A DNA stretch of 64,000 bases from Adiantum capillus-veneris (lineage: Eukaryota; Streptophyta; Polypodiopsida; Polypodiales; Pteridaceae): NCBI GenBank assembly GCA_014529385.2, contig CM043942.1, forward strand, positions 5,046,501 to 5,110,500, written 5' to 3'. A program made the translations under genes and the position numbers. The notes below the pieces were generated by a model. The model did not search any database and had not been told where the DNA came from. It saw nothing but the letters and a program-made list of their open reading frames with translations. The stretch's first letter is position 1. Each line of letters begins with the position of its first letter. Positions 33,916 through 45,473 of the stretch are shown here, piece after piece.

Positions 33916-33992
33916 ATATGTCACAATTTTGTTGTATCCATATTTAGTTATGTTCTCCATGTACTCTTTTAGCAAGAGCACGGCAATGTACG

Positions 33993-34036
33993 TTTTCTTG
34001 GTCCCATAGGTCATATTTGACCTCCGAGGATGTATG

Positions 34037-34096
<60 letters not shown>
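33993..34096 (+). repeat. TC-tailed repeat, copy 2 (3' end only), with (TC)n at 34039-34096
   Basis: TGGTCCCATAGGTCATATTTGACCTCCGAGGATG is followed by AAATCTCTCTC and the (TC)n run, the same end structure as the copies at 48340-48451 and 54660-54808. Confidence 0.75.
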
Positions 34097-34099
<3 letters not shown>

Positions 34100-34287
34100 C
34101 CCTTCCTAGAATCGCATATGAAGCAAGTCAAAAGGTCCAAAAGACATGCAAGAGAAAAATACTAGGTTTGGGGTGGATGCTTGACATCAAGAAATGGTTT
34201 GGAAGATGGGATCATGTCACTTGGTCAAGGATGCGTCGATCGACTCCCAAGTTAATGAGGCCTTCTTACAACGCCAATGTATCACGG
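34097..34287 (+). other. Unassigned flank left of the pol-less LTR element
   Basis: Sequence following the (TC)n run up to the LTR start at 34288. No feature recognised. Confidence 0.3.
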
Positions 34288-36654
34288 TGTCGTGCAGCTC
34301 CGCTCCCATGCTAAGAAAATGCCAAGAAGATGAAGATCAAGCTTATTGAAAGCCTACTTGATTAATGGTCAGAGATGAGGGCTTGTTAACATGCCAAGTT
34401 TAATGATTAATGTATGCCAGATGCGGCTTAAAAGGGCCAACAGATGCCTTAATGATGCCAAAAATGATTATACTTCAAGTGAGCACTAATGGGAGTTTAT
34501 GATCTACAACTGCAGTGCTTGAAGTGTTCTACCGGCCTATCTTTACAGCTCATAGATTGGAGCTACGGTGAAGAAGTTATGGAAGTTTGAAGTTTGAGTT
34601 AATGCAGACCGTACCGGATTGGGCAACTGTAGCTGAGGTGACAGAATTGAAATGAATGCACGGGCCTAAAGAGCTCACTTTGTGGAGCGTGTCGGTCTTT
34701 TCAGATCAATGATCGGGGTTTTAGTCGCCAAGATATTGGCCGTTAAAGATTCACCGGGGTCCGGTTCAGTGCCAGTCCAATCGGCTCGGTCGGAGTGCCA
34801 TATGGGAGATTTTGGCTCTCGATCGTGTTCCGAATGTCATCACCTACAGCGTGTTGATTGCGGGATTTACTTCAGTGTTCGCGAAGAAAAATGAGTTGCT
34901 AGGCAATGCTTGGCCGATGTGTATACTACATGTGATGTTGTTTTACAAAAGCACAAAAAGTGCTTGAAGAGGTTCGTGTTCGGAATGTGGCCTCTTGGAA
35001 TGCATTGATTGCGGGATTTACCCCAAGGTGAGAGATTCCTTGATGAGATTGTTGAACAGGGCTGCTGGAGAAAGCTGTGGTGTTTGGCAATGCCTTAGTC
35101 TATATGTATGCCAAATGGAGTGCCCTTTAAGGGCCACCCACCCAAGCTAAAGCAAAGGCCGCCCAAGGGATAGTGGCCGCCCAACATGTAGGCCGCCCGC
35201 CCAATGGTAAAAAGGAGGGCTTTTTTGTGTGAAGACGGAAAATAAAACGAAGGCATGGAGGGCAGATGACGAGAATAGGCGCAAGCAGAGAGGGCAGGAC
35301 TCGGGACTGGCGGTAGGGCAGTCGGACAAGCATGCTCATGAAACGAGAAATCATCAGTAGCCCATGGCGAACAGTTTCGGCACCAATCCCGTCGATTTCC
35401 ATGCTGGTCGAACCTTGGCCCTGCCACATCATCGACGCCGTTCCCACAACGACGGCGCCGTCGTTGCATAAGTGGAGATAGGGCTATTAATAGAGGCAAT
35501 AACGAGGAGGGCTAATAAGGAAGAAGGGGGAAAGAAAACCAACGAGGAGCAGGAATGAGGGCATGAAAACGAGGATTGCAGGGAGGAGGTCGAAGAAATC
35601 TCTCTCCCTCAATCTCCAACCGACACAAGGGGAGCAAGGAACGAAGCTCTCCTCTCTTTCGCTCTTGAGCAAGCAAAGCTCTCTCTTCTCTCTCGAGTTG
35701 AAGGAGAAGCAAGAGAGGTTTTCTTTTGGTGAGCAAATGAAGAAGAAGGAAGGACCAAGGAGAATCTCTCTCAAGCTCTCTTGTCCTCTCGTCCTTGGTT
35801 AGCGAATGAAGGGAGCAAGGCTTGGAGAAGGCGGTGCTCAGCATGTTAAGGTGAGCAATAAAGAAGGAGGAAAAGTAAGGGCTCTCAAAACCGAGTCTTG
35901 AAGCAAGACTCTCCAGAGAGGGCTCTGACAAACAAAGAAGAGTAAAGCTCTCTTCCTCTCATGCATAAGATAGAGAAGAGGGGAGCAAGGAGTCGGCAAG
36001 GAAGGGGCACTTTCTCTTGCTCTCGGACATAAGCAAGAAAGTTAAAGGTGCTCTCACTCTCTCATGCTTGAGAAGGAGAGTATTTCGGAGCGTTGCATGA
36101 AGTTGGCATGAGCTCCGAAGAGGAAAGCAAGTGTATCGACCAAGTAGGGGTTAAGGGACTAGGAGCAAGTTGAGTAGGGGTGAAGATAAAGCTCGTGAAC
36201 GGCAGATAAGCTAGTCCAAAGTGCATAAAGCAGGAAGATACATGATAATTGGTAATAAATGAAGCTTGATGATCGAGGCAGTGAACTGAATTGAAACTTG
36301 CAGAATCCGTGAGGTATTTGAAGTTGATAAAGCAACAAAGGAAAATTTCCATCACCGTCATCCATTAGAGATTGAATTAGCATTTTGTTAAGTCCGGTGT
36401 CGTTAACAGCCCGGTAAATCTTATAAATGGGAGCTTAAACTCCTAGTTAGCAGCTGATCCAAGTGACGGTGCTGTTAACAGCCCGCCTTGGCTAAGGACT
36501 AAGTTGTACTGAAAGTAATATTCAATTAATTGATGATTACGATGATTTCCAGATTCAGTTACATCTGTTGTTCTTGTTCTCTCTCTTTCACACCTCCCAC
36601 ATCCCGAGGCTCGGCGCTTGCCCGGCTCACATAGCGAACACATATCCCCCGACA
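34288..36654 (+). repeat. 5' LTR (2367 bp) carrying PPR fragments
   Basis: Very long LTR, highly similar to 39533-41893. It contains pentatricopeptide-repeat coding fragments (about 34930-35115), a GC-rich segment (35120-35470), and purine-rich AAGAAGGAGG-type sequence (35480-36060). Minus-strand frames through it are shadows of the purine-rich strand and are not called. Confidence 0.85.
34930..35115 (+). pseudogene. Captured PPR (PLS-type) gene fragment in 5' LTR
   Basis: PPR proteins bind organellar RNA, mostly for editing and processing. Here KVLEEVRVRNVASWNALIAG is a typical PLS-class repeat junction. It is preceded by a decayed GNA…MY-like stretch and followed by EKAVVFGNALVYMYAKW, the start of the next repeat. 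Stops and a shift separate the two pieces. The fragment is also in the 3' LTR (about 40170-40360), so it was present before the last transposition. Confidence 0.7.
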
Positions 36655-36658
36655 TCTT

Positions 36659-36676
36659 TGGTGAACTCGACGCGAA
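36659..36676 (+). other. Putative primer-binding site of the pol-less LTR element
   Basis: TGGTGAACTCGACGCGAA starts four bases after the LTR end, where a tRNA primer site is expected. The matching tRNA was not identified. Confidence 0.45.
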
Positions 36677-36716
36677 ATGATCCGGGGTGGGAGGTAAAGT
36701 GGAGAATTTAGAGCAG

Positions 36717-38667
36717 ATGATGAAGATGATTCCAGAGTTAAGTGCGAACGGTATTGATGATAAGTCAACAGTTCCAGATTTTGCAAAGATGCTTCAATTG
36801 GTGCAAGGATCTCTGCTTGAAATAGAGACCGTAAAGCAAAAAAATCGGATGGATGAAGCTTTGGATGCAGCTTTAGATGTTGTATACGACGAGAGACGAC
36901 TCTTTGATGGATACGATCCAGAGGGCTACCTAGAGTGCTATGAGCTGGAGACCAAGGTAAGGGGGATACGAGAAGAATTGATGATCAAATCTTTTGAGCA
37001 GTTAGTGAGTTCAGATGCGAAGCAGGAGATTCAAGAAGTTACCAAAGCTTGCAACGATGATTGCGAGTATTTCAAAGAAGCTATTGTGCAAGTACGTTAT
37101 GAGCAATATGAATGCTATCAAGAACAGAGTTCAAGTCTACCGGACTACGCAGATATTTGAGGACAAGTACGATCAAAGTTAGAAGCTGTGATTGATGAGT
37201 TTATTGTACAGGATGCTACCTTCTTACAGGTTATTGATGAAGACATAGTCAAAGCTGTGTATGCAAAGTTGGGATTTGCAGATGCCTTGCATGAAGTAGA
37301 AGTCCTTGAGGGTGAGTCTCTACAGCCTCAAATTACACAGGGTGAATTTTGCAAAGAACATGTACCTGTAGTACAGGAAGAAAAGAAATCATGGGATCAA
37401 GACAATGAATTGCCTAAAGCTCAGGAAGAAATTGGGCAGGTAAATGAGTACAGTCATATTCAGGTAGACATGCAGGAAGATTCAGTTACTGCTGATACTT
37501 CTGCTACTGAACCAGAATTAGAGCAAAAATTCTAGTACAGATTCTACCATAGAGGTGATTTGTGATACTGGTACAGGTTTTTCCAAAGAGCTGATTAATG
37601 AGACAGATGTTATAGGTCAAAGCAGGACTGTTGTTGTGAGTAGCAAGACCATGGTTTTTGGTATACCAGATTTACCGAATTTGGATGTACCAGATTTTGA
37701 GGACTTGGCTAAGCAAGAGTATGTGCTTGAAGATCTGCAAAATGTTGATTCAGAGGGGGTGCACACTCCTTCATTGACAAGTTTTTGTGAAGCACAGCTA
37801 CAAAAGTGGAAAATTGGTCTTGAACGTGATGATAATGAATCAGAGGGGGTGAAGACTCCTTCTTTGAAAAGTTTCTGTGACCTATAGCTACCGATCTGCC
37901 AGACTGATTCTGAATTTGATGATGGTGATTTAGAGAGGGAGCAAACTTTTCCTCTATCAAGAATTTGTGAGACAGGACCCACACTATGGCAAAATGATTA
38001 TGAAATTGATGATGCTGATTTAGAGGGGGTGCATAGTGAAGTGCAATCTCTTGTTGATGAATATGATTGGTTTCATTGTGCCGATGATACATACAGGGCA
38101 ATAGATGAAATTTTCAATGTGCATGTTGAAATTTGTGCTATAGAAGTGCAAAGATATTTGGATGAGGGTGGAAGGCTTGAAGAGCAGTTTACAGCAGATG
38201 TATTTAGTATGCATGTCACATGTGGAAATCTTAGTTTACAGCAGCCTGAGATGTGCAGGATAAAGGAACCTTCTGAAGCAGTGGACCTAGACCTTATGTT
38301 CTTATTGGATGAATCTTTGGAAGGGTTCTCAAATACATATGCTAAGGATACCAATCAATCCAGAATCATGCATGAGCCAGTTTGTTCAGATTCAGCAGAG
38401 ATGATGAACTTATGAAGCTGTTCCATGATGCTCTACTTGATTTTGAGCCTCTACGAGATAGAGAATTGTTTTCAGATACCTTTTGAGCCTAATGAAGAAA
38501 TTTTTAACAGAGACTTGATGTATTCAGGTATGCGTGATTGGGATTCCAATACTAGTGAGAGTGAAGGTGTACTACCAATGCTTCTACCTGTGATTGATGA
38601 TCAACAATTGGATGAGCCAATTGCACAGGGGATATGGCAGTATCTGATGCTACCCGATGCTATATGA
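36717..38667 (+). pseudogene. Decayed acidic gene of about 650 codons, unknown function
   Basis: One long coding region is visible as 36717-37535 (stop TGA near 37158) and, after a frameshift near 37540, 37555-38667 (stops TAG at 37885 and TGA near 38413). The product is rich in Glu, Asp and Leu, helical near the N terminus (EQLVSSDAKQEIQEV). It contains an exact 90-nt tandem repeat at 37747, 37837, 37927 and 38017 (SEGVHTPSLTSFC, then SEGVKTPSLKSFC, then two degraded units). No gag, pol or host domain is recognised. It may be a rapidly evolving gag-like protein or a captured host gene. Confidence 0.5.
37747..38040 (+). repeat. Four 90-bp units each starting with a polypurine tract
   Basis: CAGAGGGGGTG, CAGAGGGGGTG, TAGAGAGGGAG and TAGAGGGGGTG occur exactly 90 bp apart. 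They resemble the terminal polypurine tract TTTAGAGGGGGTGGA just before the 3' LTR at 39533. Confidence 0.8.
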
Positions 38668-39532
38668 GATCTGATGCTACCCTATGATGTAGGGGATTTT
38701 GAGCTAGCTTTTGACCCAGGAGGTGACAGATATATGCATGGTCCTAGGCAATTGACTTATATGCCATATGATCTAGGCGGTTTGTATGAAGATTTATGGG
38801 TTAATCTATGTTTATGCTATAATGATTGAAAATTCTTGTATTTTCCCTATGATCTTGGAGGATGGTGCAAAATTTTTTAAAGAAATGCTCACATTGGGAT
38901 AGATGATTAGGTTCCCATTTGATCCCGGGGGCTACTAAAGTGCCATTTGCAGATTTGAAGAGTACCAGCTATCTGATGTAGCAGGTTGCATGGTACAAGG
39001 TTTTATTTTCTAGATTATGCTGAGTTAGAATAGTTTTGGTTATGCATTCATCAATAAGATTACATGGCTAGCTTCCAACTGACTTCTTTGGACAATTGAT
39101 GAAGTATCTTCACATCTTTTAAGTTGGTTCTGTTACCAGAACTTGAGATAAAGGACTTATTGGCCATTCCATGTGCAGACAGAGTAAGGCATACTTGAGC
39201 TTGACAGGGTTCCCTTAAGAGAGCTTAATGGTCAAGCCGTGTGCAACATTAACTAGAGCGCTTGAGTCTTGTGGGGTTCACTAAACAGGTTATCCATAAT
39301 TGAATGCTTTGAAGATACGGAAGATACAAGTCAGAGATTTTTGATAGGCAGCTACCTAATGATTAAGTTAGAACATTGATGATAGGGTATAAGCCTTATT
39401 TCAATTTTTTTTCATATGTTTACCAATTATGTGAGTCTGATGATGGGTAAGGAGTTGAAGGTACCTGTAGCAAATGCAGATTGAAGTGTTGTTGGCACAG
39501 ACCGGAGGCTGTGTAGGTTTAGAGGGGGTGGA
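38668..39532 (+). other. 3' interior of the pol-less element with polypurine tract
   Basis: Decayed coding-like sequence continues with a recurrent P-(Y/F)-D-(L/P)-G-G motif (PYDVGDFE near 38685, FDPGGDRY near 38713, PYDLGGLY near 38763, PYDLGGWC near 38845, PFDPGG near 38915). Beyond about 38950 it is noncoding. The purine tract AGAGGGGGTGGA at 39521-39532 abuts the 3' LTR. Confidence 0.55.
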
Positions 39533-41893
39533 TGTCGTGTAGCTCCGCTCCCATGCTAAGAAATATGCCAAGAAGATGAAGATCAAGCTTATTGAAAGCC
39601 TACTTGATTAATGGTCAGAGATGAGGGCTTGTTAACATGCCAAGTTTAATGATTAATGTATGCCAGATGCGGATTAAAAGGGCCAACAGATGCCTTAATG
39701 ATTCCAAAAATGATTATACTTGAAGTGAGCACTAATGGGAGTTTATGATCTAGAACTGTAGTGCTTGAAGTGATCTACCGGCTTGTCTTTACGGCTCATC
39801 GATTGGAGCTACGGTGAAGAAGTTATGGCAGTTTGAAGTTTGAGTTAATGCAAATCCGTACCGGATTGGGCAACTGCAGCTTAGGTGACATATTTGAAAT
39901 GAATGCACGGGCCTAAAGAGCTCACTTTGTGGAGCGCGTCGGTCTTTTGAGATCAGTGATTGGGGTTTTAGTCGCCAAGATATTGGCCGTTAAAGATTCA
40001 CCGGGGGGCGGTTTCGTGCCAGTCTAGTCTGCTCGGTCGGAGTGCCATATGTGAGATTTTGGCTCTCGATCGTGTTCCGAATGTCGTCACCTAGAGCGTG
40101 TTGATTGCGGGATTTACTTCAGTGTTCCCGAAGAAAAATGAGTTGTCAGGCAATGCTTGGCTGATGTGTATACTAAATGTGATGTTGTTTTACGAAAGCA
40201 CAAAAAGTGCTTGAAGAGGTTCGTGTTCGGAATGTGGCCTCTTGGAATGCATTGATTTACCCCAAGGTGAGAGATTCCCTGATGAGATTGTTGAACAAGG
40301 CTACTGGAGAAAGTTGTTGTGTTTGGCAATGCCTTAGTCTATATGTATGCCAAATGGGGTGGCCTTTAAGGGCCACCCACCCAAGCTAAAGCAAAGGCCG
40401 CCCAAGGGCTAGTGGCTGCCCAACATGTAGGCCGCCCGCCCAGTGATAAAAAGGAGGGCTTTTGTGTGTGAAGACGGAAAATAAAAACGAAGGCATGGCG
40501 GGCAGATGACGAGAACAGGTGCAAGCAGAGAGGGCGGGACTCGCGACTGGCGGTAGGGCAGTCGGACGAGCATGCTCATGAAACGAGAAATCATCAGCAG
40601 CCCATGGCGAACAGTTTCGGCACCAATCCCATCGATTTCCATGCTGGTCGAACCTTGGCCCTGCCACGTCATCAACGCCGTTCCCACAACGACAGCGCTA
40701 TTGTTGCATAAGTGGAGAGAGGGCTATTAATAGAGGCAATAACGAGGAGGGCTAATAAGGAAGAAGGGAGAAAGAAAACCAACAAGGAGCACGAAGGAGG
40801 GCATGAAAATGAGGATTGCAGGGAGGAGGTCGAAGAAATTTCTCTCTCTTGATCTCCAACCGACACAAGGGGAGCAAGGAACGAAGCTCTCCTCTCTTTC
40901 GCTCTTGAGCAAGCAAAGCTCTCTCTTCTCTCTCAAGTTGAAGTAGAAGCAAGAGAGGTTTTCTTTGGTGAGCAAATGAAGAAGAAGGAAGGACCAAGGA
41001 AAATCTCTCTCAAGCTCTCTCGTCCTCTCGTCCTTGGTTAGCGAATGAAGGGAGCAAGGCTTGGAGAAGGCGGAGCTCGGCATGTTAAGGAGAGCAATAA
41101 AGAAGGAGGAAAAGTAAGGCCTCTCAAAACCGAGTCTTGAAGCAAGACTCTCGAGAGAGGGCTCTGACAATCAAAGAAGAGTAAAGCTCTCTTCCTCTCA
41201 TGCATAAGATAGAGAAGAGGGGAGCAAGGAGTCGGCAAGGAAGGGGCACTTTCTCTTGCTCTGGGACATAAGCATGAAAGTTAAAGGTGCTCTCACTCTC
41301 TCATGCTTGAGAAGGAGAGTATTTCGGAGCGTTGCATGAAGTTGGCATGAGCTCCGAAGAGGAAAGCAAGTGTATCGACCAAGTAGGGGTTAAGGGACTA
41401 GGAGCAAGGTGAGTAGGGGTGAAGATAAAGCTCGTGAACGGCAGATAAGCCAGTCCAAAGTGCATAAAGCAGGAAGATACAAGATAATTGGTAATAACTG
41501 AATCTTGACGATCGAGGCAGTGAACTGAATTGAAACTTGCAGAATCCGCGAGGTATTTGAAGCTGATAAAGTAGCAAAGGAAAATTTCCATCACCGTCAT
41601 CCATTAGAGATTGAATTAGCATTTTGTTAAGTCCGGTGTCGTTAACGGCTCGGTAAATCTTGTAAATGGGAGCTTAAACTCCTAGTTAGCAGCTGATCCA
41701 AGTGACGGTGCTGTTAACAACCCGCCTTGGCTAAGGACTAAGTTGTACTGAAAGTAATATTAAATTAATTGATGATTACGGTGATTTCCAGATTCAGTTA
41801 CATCTGTTGTTCTTGTTCTCTCTCTTTCACACCTCCCACAGCCAGAGGCCCGGCGCCTGCCCGGCTCACGTAGCGAACACATATCCCCCGACA
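39533..41893 (+). repeat. 3' LTR (2361 bp) of the pol-less element
   Basis: Matches 34288-36654 throughout, with scattered substitutions and small indels, for example loss of nine bases (ATTGCGGG…) in the PPR fragment near 40253. Confidence 0.88.
40170..40360 (+). pseudogene. Captured PPR fragment in 3' LTR
   Basis: Same fragment as in the 5' LTR: VLEEVRVRNVASWNALI followed, after a short deletion, by NKATGE… and, in another frame, the VYMYAKW piece. It is not functional. Confidence 0.65.
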
Positions 41894-42165
41894 ACGACTA
41901 GGGAGAAATCCAAAGATTCTCGCTTCAGCCATTACACCACACACGTTGCCCCAAACTATAAATCTCTCTTCTTCTCCGAATGAGGTAACCGAACCCATCC
42001 CTACATTCTTGAGCCCATCCCGTTGAGTGCGATCCATACTATTGCCTCCATTCGTCTTAGATCCCATTCTCTACGCTACGAGATAGGACGTTGGGGCACT
42101 GGCAAGGAATCCCATCGACTTTGCACCTTATGCCCTTGTCAAGTGCGAGAGAGTGAGTACCACAC
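41894..42165 (+). repeat. TC-tailed repeat, copy 3, left part (split by the deletion derivative)
   Basis: TTGAGCCCATCCC…CATTCGTCTTAGATCCCATT…GACGTTGGGGCACTGG…GAGTGAGTACCACAC aligns loosely with 48767-48826 joined to 54375-54465, the same family split by a copia. The right part resumes at 48145. Confidence 0.65.
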
Positions 42166-43063
42166 TGTGCGTGTCTGTCGCATGTGTCAATGCAAGGAAC
42201 TTACCGATACATTGTGTGCAAGCCACAAATGGCTCCAAGCACACAACAAGCCTAAACTAGTAAGCTCAAAGATGGCGATGGTGTGTCACTCACAGCTCTA
42301 CGCTTGCTATCGTGGAGGATTCCTTGACGCAAAGAAGAAGGAGCCGCCGCTACGCCGCGCTTGCCTGCCGCCCCCGGGGAATTCACTCTATATACAAAAC
42401 ATGACGCCACCTGCGAGCGGACAACTTTGATAAAACCCCTATATACGACTCATATTAGGGACTATGACCCCCCTTTCTACGCTTATACGACAATCAATGA
42501 AGAAAACTATCATACCCCTATCTTACATATAAAATTTAGGTCTTACATGATCTAACTGAGTAAAATTAGTCAAAGAGTGTGTAGCATAGTGAGTGGCAAT
42601 GTACTAAGGAACCACTTCTGTTGATAACTAGATGTACCCTCAATGTTTCTTAGTTTGACTTTCAAACTATGTGACGGATCAACCTGCACTCTAGCTACTT
42701 GTCCAATTTTGACCCATCCAAAGCTGGTGTAAATCAACCCTTGAACTACTCCAAATCAGCCCTTATCTACGATTGGCCTGATGCAAAATTTGATGTGTGA
42801 CCTGATAAAAAACTTCCCCAAAATTCATCCGAGTTTTAGTTCACGCCAATGACCAATCATTACAAGTAATCAACCCGAGTCAGTTTCCCCCTCTCTCTCC
42901 TCCCCCCTCCCTTATTTTTAAGCTTGGGAGATAAATTATTGGGGGCCTACCCCTAACTTATACGCTTATGTAACTTGTAAAAAAAAACCCATCCCTTGCA
43001 CTTACGTGGTGTAGTAAGTTTTCCTTGGTGAATCCCCCAGGCCGCCGCCGTCGCAATGCTCGA

Positions 43064-43139
<76 letters not shown>

Positions 43140-43447
43140 GCATACACACACACACAAAGAGGTGAAGAAGAAGAAGATGGAGATGGAGCAAGAGCACTCT
43201 TCAATTGCACAAATGAAAGAATGAGTGAATTTTAGGTTTAGTTGACTTTTATATGAGCGCGCCCCATTCACGCTTGGGTGCCCAGGCTTAGCCAACTAAT
43301 CCCTTGAATGTTCCAGTTAGAGTGCGCCTCTCATTGGTGATCAGTCTTACCCTTTTCCTATTGGACCGACAAGCCCGGTACCTGACTCTACCAACTAAAT
43401 AATATAGCATCCGTCGTAGGTTATAGGAATGTGAGTGAGGGTTAACA
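42166..43447 (-). repeat. 3' LTR of the derivative, interrupted by about 680 bp
   Basis: LTR sequence at 42166-42360 and about 43041-43447 matches the 5' LTR at 47560-48144. Between lies an insertion. The embedded (TC)n tract (43067-43137, 71 bp) is far longer than the equivalent in the sister LTR (about 25 bp). Confidence 0.8.
42361..43040. other. Insertion of unknown type inside the 3' LTR
   Basis: About 680 bp absent from the other three LTR copies. It has no coding frame of note. It starts near TGCCTGCCGCCCCCGGGG and ends in a C/T-rich segment and TTGGTGAATCCCCC. No clear inverted termini or target duplication were recognised, so it may be a small nonautonomous element or filler DNA. Confidence 0.5.
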
Positions 43448-44483
43448 TGCCCCCCTTCTTGATGTAAATTCCATCCTCGGAAGCTATTGAGTTAAAGCTC
43501 GTCATTGAGGTGGAAAAGCATTTGAAATGAATGTCCTTAGCCTTCTTCAGTCACTGCAAAATAAAACAACATTGGCACAGTAATTGCATTCTCATATACA
43601 ATTAGAAAGCATATGCAGTTTTAGGCAGATAAATTGATTGGTAGCATAATTCTAAACCATTTGTCAGCAACAATAAACATTAAATTGCAATATAATCAAA
43701 CGCATAAATTGTTGTAAAGGTAAAAATTTGAACAAGTATGGGGTCGCTAATTTAACGATCGAAAGGCACTGAAGATTGACTATTAATACCGTGGGTAAGC
43801 TTCTTAATTTTCTCTGGTCAATTAAGTTGTTTAATTGCAAGAGCCAAGTATTTCATGTTCGAGGGCTGACTAGAGGCTATATACCTAGAAGACCTTGTAG
43901 TTAAGCTACGATAAAAGGAATTTCTCATGAAATCATCGCCTGACTGATTGCCTTTTCTTTGACCCCCTAACGTCTTTTCAGAGTGATTCAATTTTTATGT
44001 GTGTGCTTATTTTGTATGCCTTGGGTTTTTTGCTTTTCAAGGAAAAGCGCCCACACTGGGAATCTCTAGGGCTCTAGTACCATAGGTGATACATGTGAGT
44101 GGAGTACCAAATCAAGCTGAGGTTTCTCTTCCAGCTTAAGATTTTACATTGTGGTACTTTGATTTTTTGTTTGTTCGTTTTCAGCATTTTAATTTTGTAA
44201 CTTTGGGGGGTCATATAACATTGTTACCCTCCCCAGGCTCATCACACTAGTAAAGGTCAATAGGGACTAAGCCCACCAAAAAGCCCTAGTACATTTCACA
44301 CAATGCTGCCTAAATCGGATCAAGAACCTAAGTAACCATTAATTATTAGGAAGGCATTCCCCATGGTATTAAGAGAAGATCTCTAACACCTAGCTTGGTC
44401 AAACTAGCTTAGTCGGACTGCTTGATTTATAAACCTAGAGAAGTGATTATGACAAAAAATTACATTGAATTTAATGTTTGATA

Positions 44484-44747
44484 CTAAGCAAATGCACTGA
44501 ATATTATGCTACCAATCATAATTAAAGCAGACAGACATGGATGTAAAAAGATAAGGGGCAATGTTAATGGACAAGAAACACCTGTTTGTATTGATGGTCG
44601 TGCTTGATTTGAAAAGTGAATGACAGAAAGATCCAATGAAGGTCCAAATCCTAACAACAACAACACGTTCCTGTACACACTACCAAACACAAAGAATACC
44701 TCTAGGAGGCACATCAGTGGGAAAAGGCACCAACACTTATTGAGCAC
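44484..44747 (-). CDS. ORF4 homologue in the derivative
   Basis: Open for 88 codons, with the first shared ATG at MCLLEVFFVFGSVY, two hydrophobic stretches and a TAG at the same place as at 31028-31030. See the entry at 30800 for the comparison. No frameshift separates the two copies. Confidence 0.35.
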   Translation of the reverse strand: MLNKCWCLFPLMCLLEVFFVFGSVYRNVLLLLGFGPSLDLSVIHFSNQARPSIQTGVSCPLTLPLIFLHPCLSALIMIGSIIFSAFA

Positions 44748-44801
44748 AATTAAAAAAACATAAGGAACCCTAACCTAATAATTTGCACTCCCCCTAGAGA
44801 G

Positions 44802-45226
44802 TCAAGGGAATAGGATATTGTAGAGATTGGGGGGAAACCCTAAGGCTAAACCCCTATCCTCGTCGTGGAGATAAACAAAGTCATCATCCATGAGACCATA
44901 TGTGCCATCCGTGTAGTCATGTAAATCTTCTTCTTCATCATAGGTACCCATGTTTACTACGAAGGTCACTAGACGCCTATAGTCATCTTGGTCAAAAGGA
45001 TAGGCTTGTGCAATGGGAGATACACTCTCTACTAAGTATGGATCACAGTCGTGGTCAAGAGACGTATCAGCCATTCTAACTCCTCAAAATTCCTCTCACA
45101 TGCTAGCGTACCTACCAAATCCCATTCACAGGCAAGCAACGAAAAGACCATGTGAAACATTTGTGAAAAGTAATGAGGGTACCTCTCACCCAAGGCAGGA
45201 GTGGATGACTCTAGCATACTGGCCAT
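44802..45226 (-). pseudogene. ORF3 homologue in the derivative
   Basis: The ATG at 45226 (MASMLESSTPALGERYP) opens a frame that a 2-base insertion near 45045 breaks. The acidic C-terminal half (YDEEEDLHDYTD, then LMDDDFVYL) continues in the next frame to 44802. Together the two copies define one ancestral ORF of about 141 codons. Confidence 0.5.
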
Positions 45227-45360
45227 ATCTGTACACGCAAATAGATGATTGTTAGAGTGAAAATACTACAAGGGTCGTGTTCTTGTGCATAATGTGTTTT
45301 TATGATTTTGTGTTATGGCTCTTGCTCTTTTACTTTTTTATCTTGTTTTTGTGAGTATAA

Positions 45361-45373
45361 GGCTTTATATATA
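45361..45373 (-). promoter_or_regulatory. Internal TATA box of the derivative
   Basis: TATATATAAAGCC on the minus strand, identical to the element's other copy, about 140 bp before the ORF3 ATG. Confidence 0.5.
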
Positions 45374-45473
45374 CATTACCTAAGATTGGAGATGGAGAGG
45401 TCAAGGAGGAAGGTTGAGAGGGAAGCAAGTGAATGATGGATGTCAGCAAACACTCCCCCCTTCCTTGGGTAGA

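Larger units (their letters stand above)
34288..41893 (+). mobile_element. Large LTR element without recognisable pol (LARD-like), 7.6 kb
   Basis: Two direct repeats, 34288-36654 and 39533-41893, both start TGTCGTG(C/T)AGCTCC and end ATATCCCCCGACA. A primer-site-like TGGTGAACTCGACGCG follows the left one and a purine tract (AGAGGGGGTGGA) precedes the right one, so they are LTRs. The 2.88-kb interior holds a decayed acidic gene and no protease, reverse transcriptase or integrase. Flanks ACGG/ACGA are at best a degenerate target duplication. It must have been mobilised by another element. Confidence 0.82.

Noticed and set aside
35095-35931. Minus-strand ORFs up to 139 codons in the long LTR (and copies at 40386-41238)
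   Set aside because: They arise from purine-rich plus-strand sequence read in reverse (Leu/Ser/Pro-rich) and match no family; both LTR copies share them by descent only.
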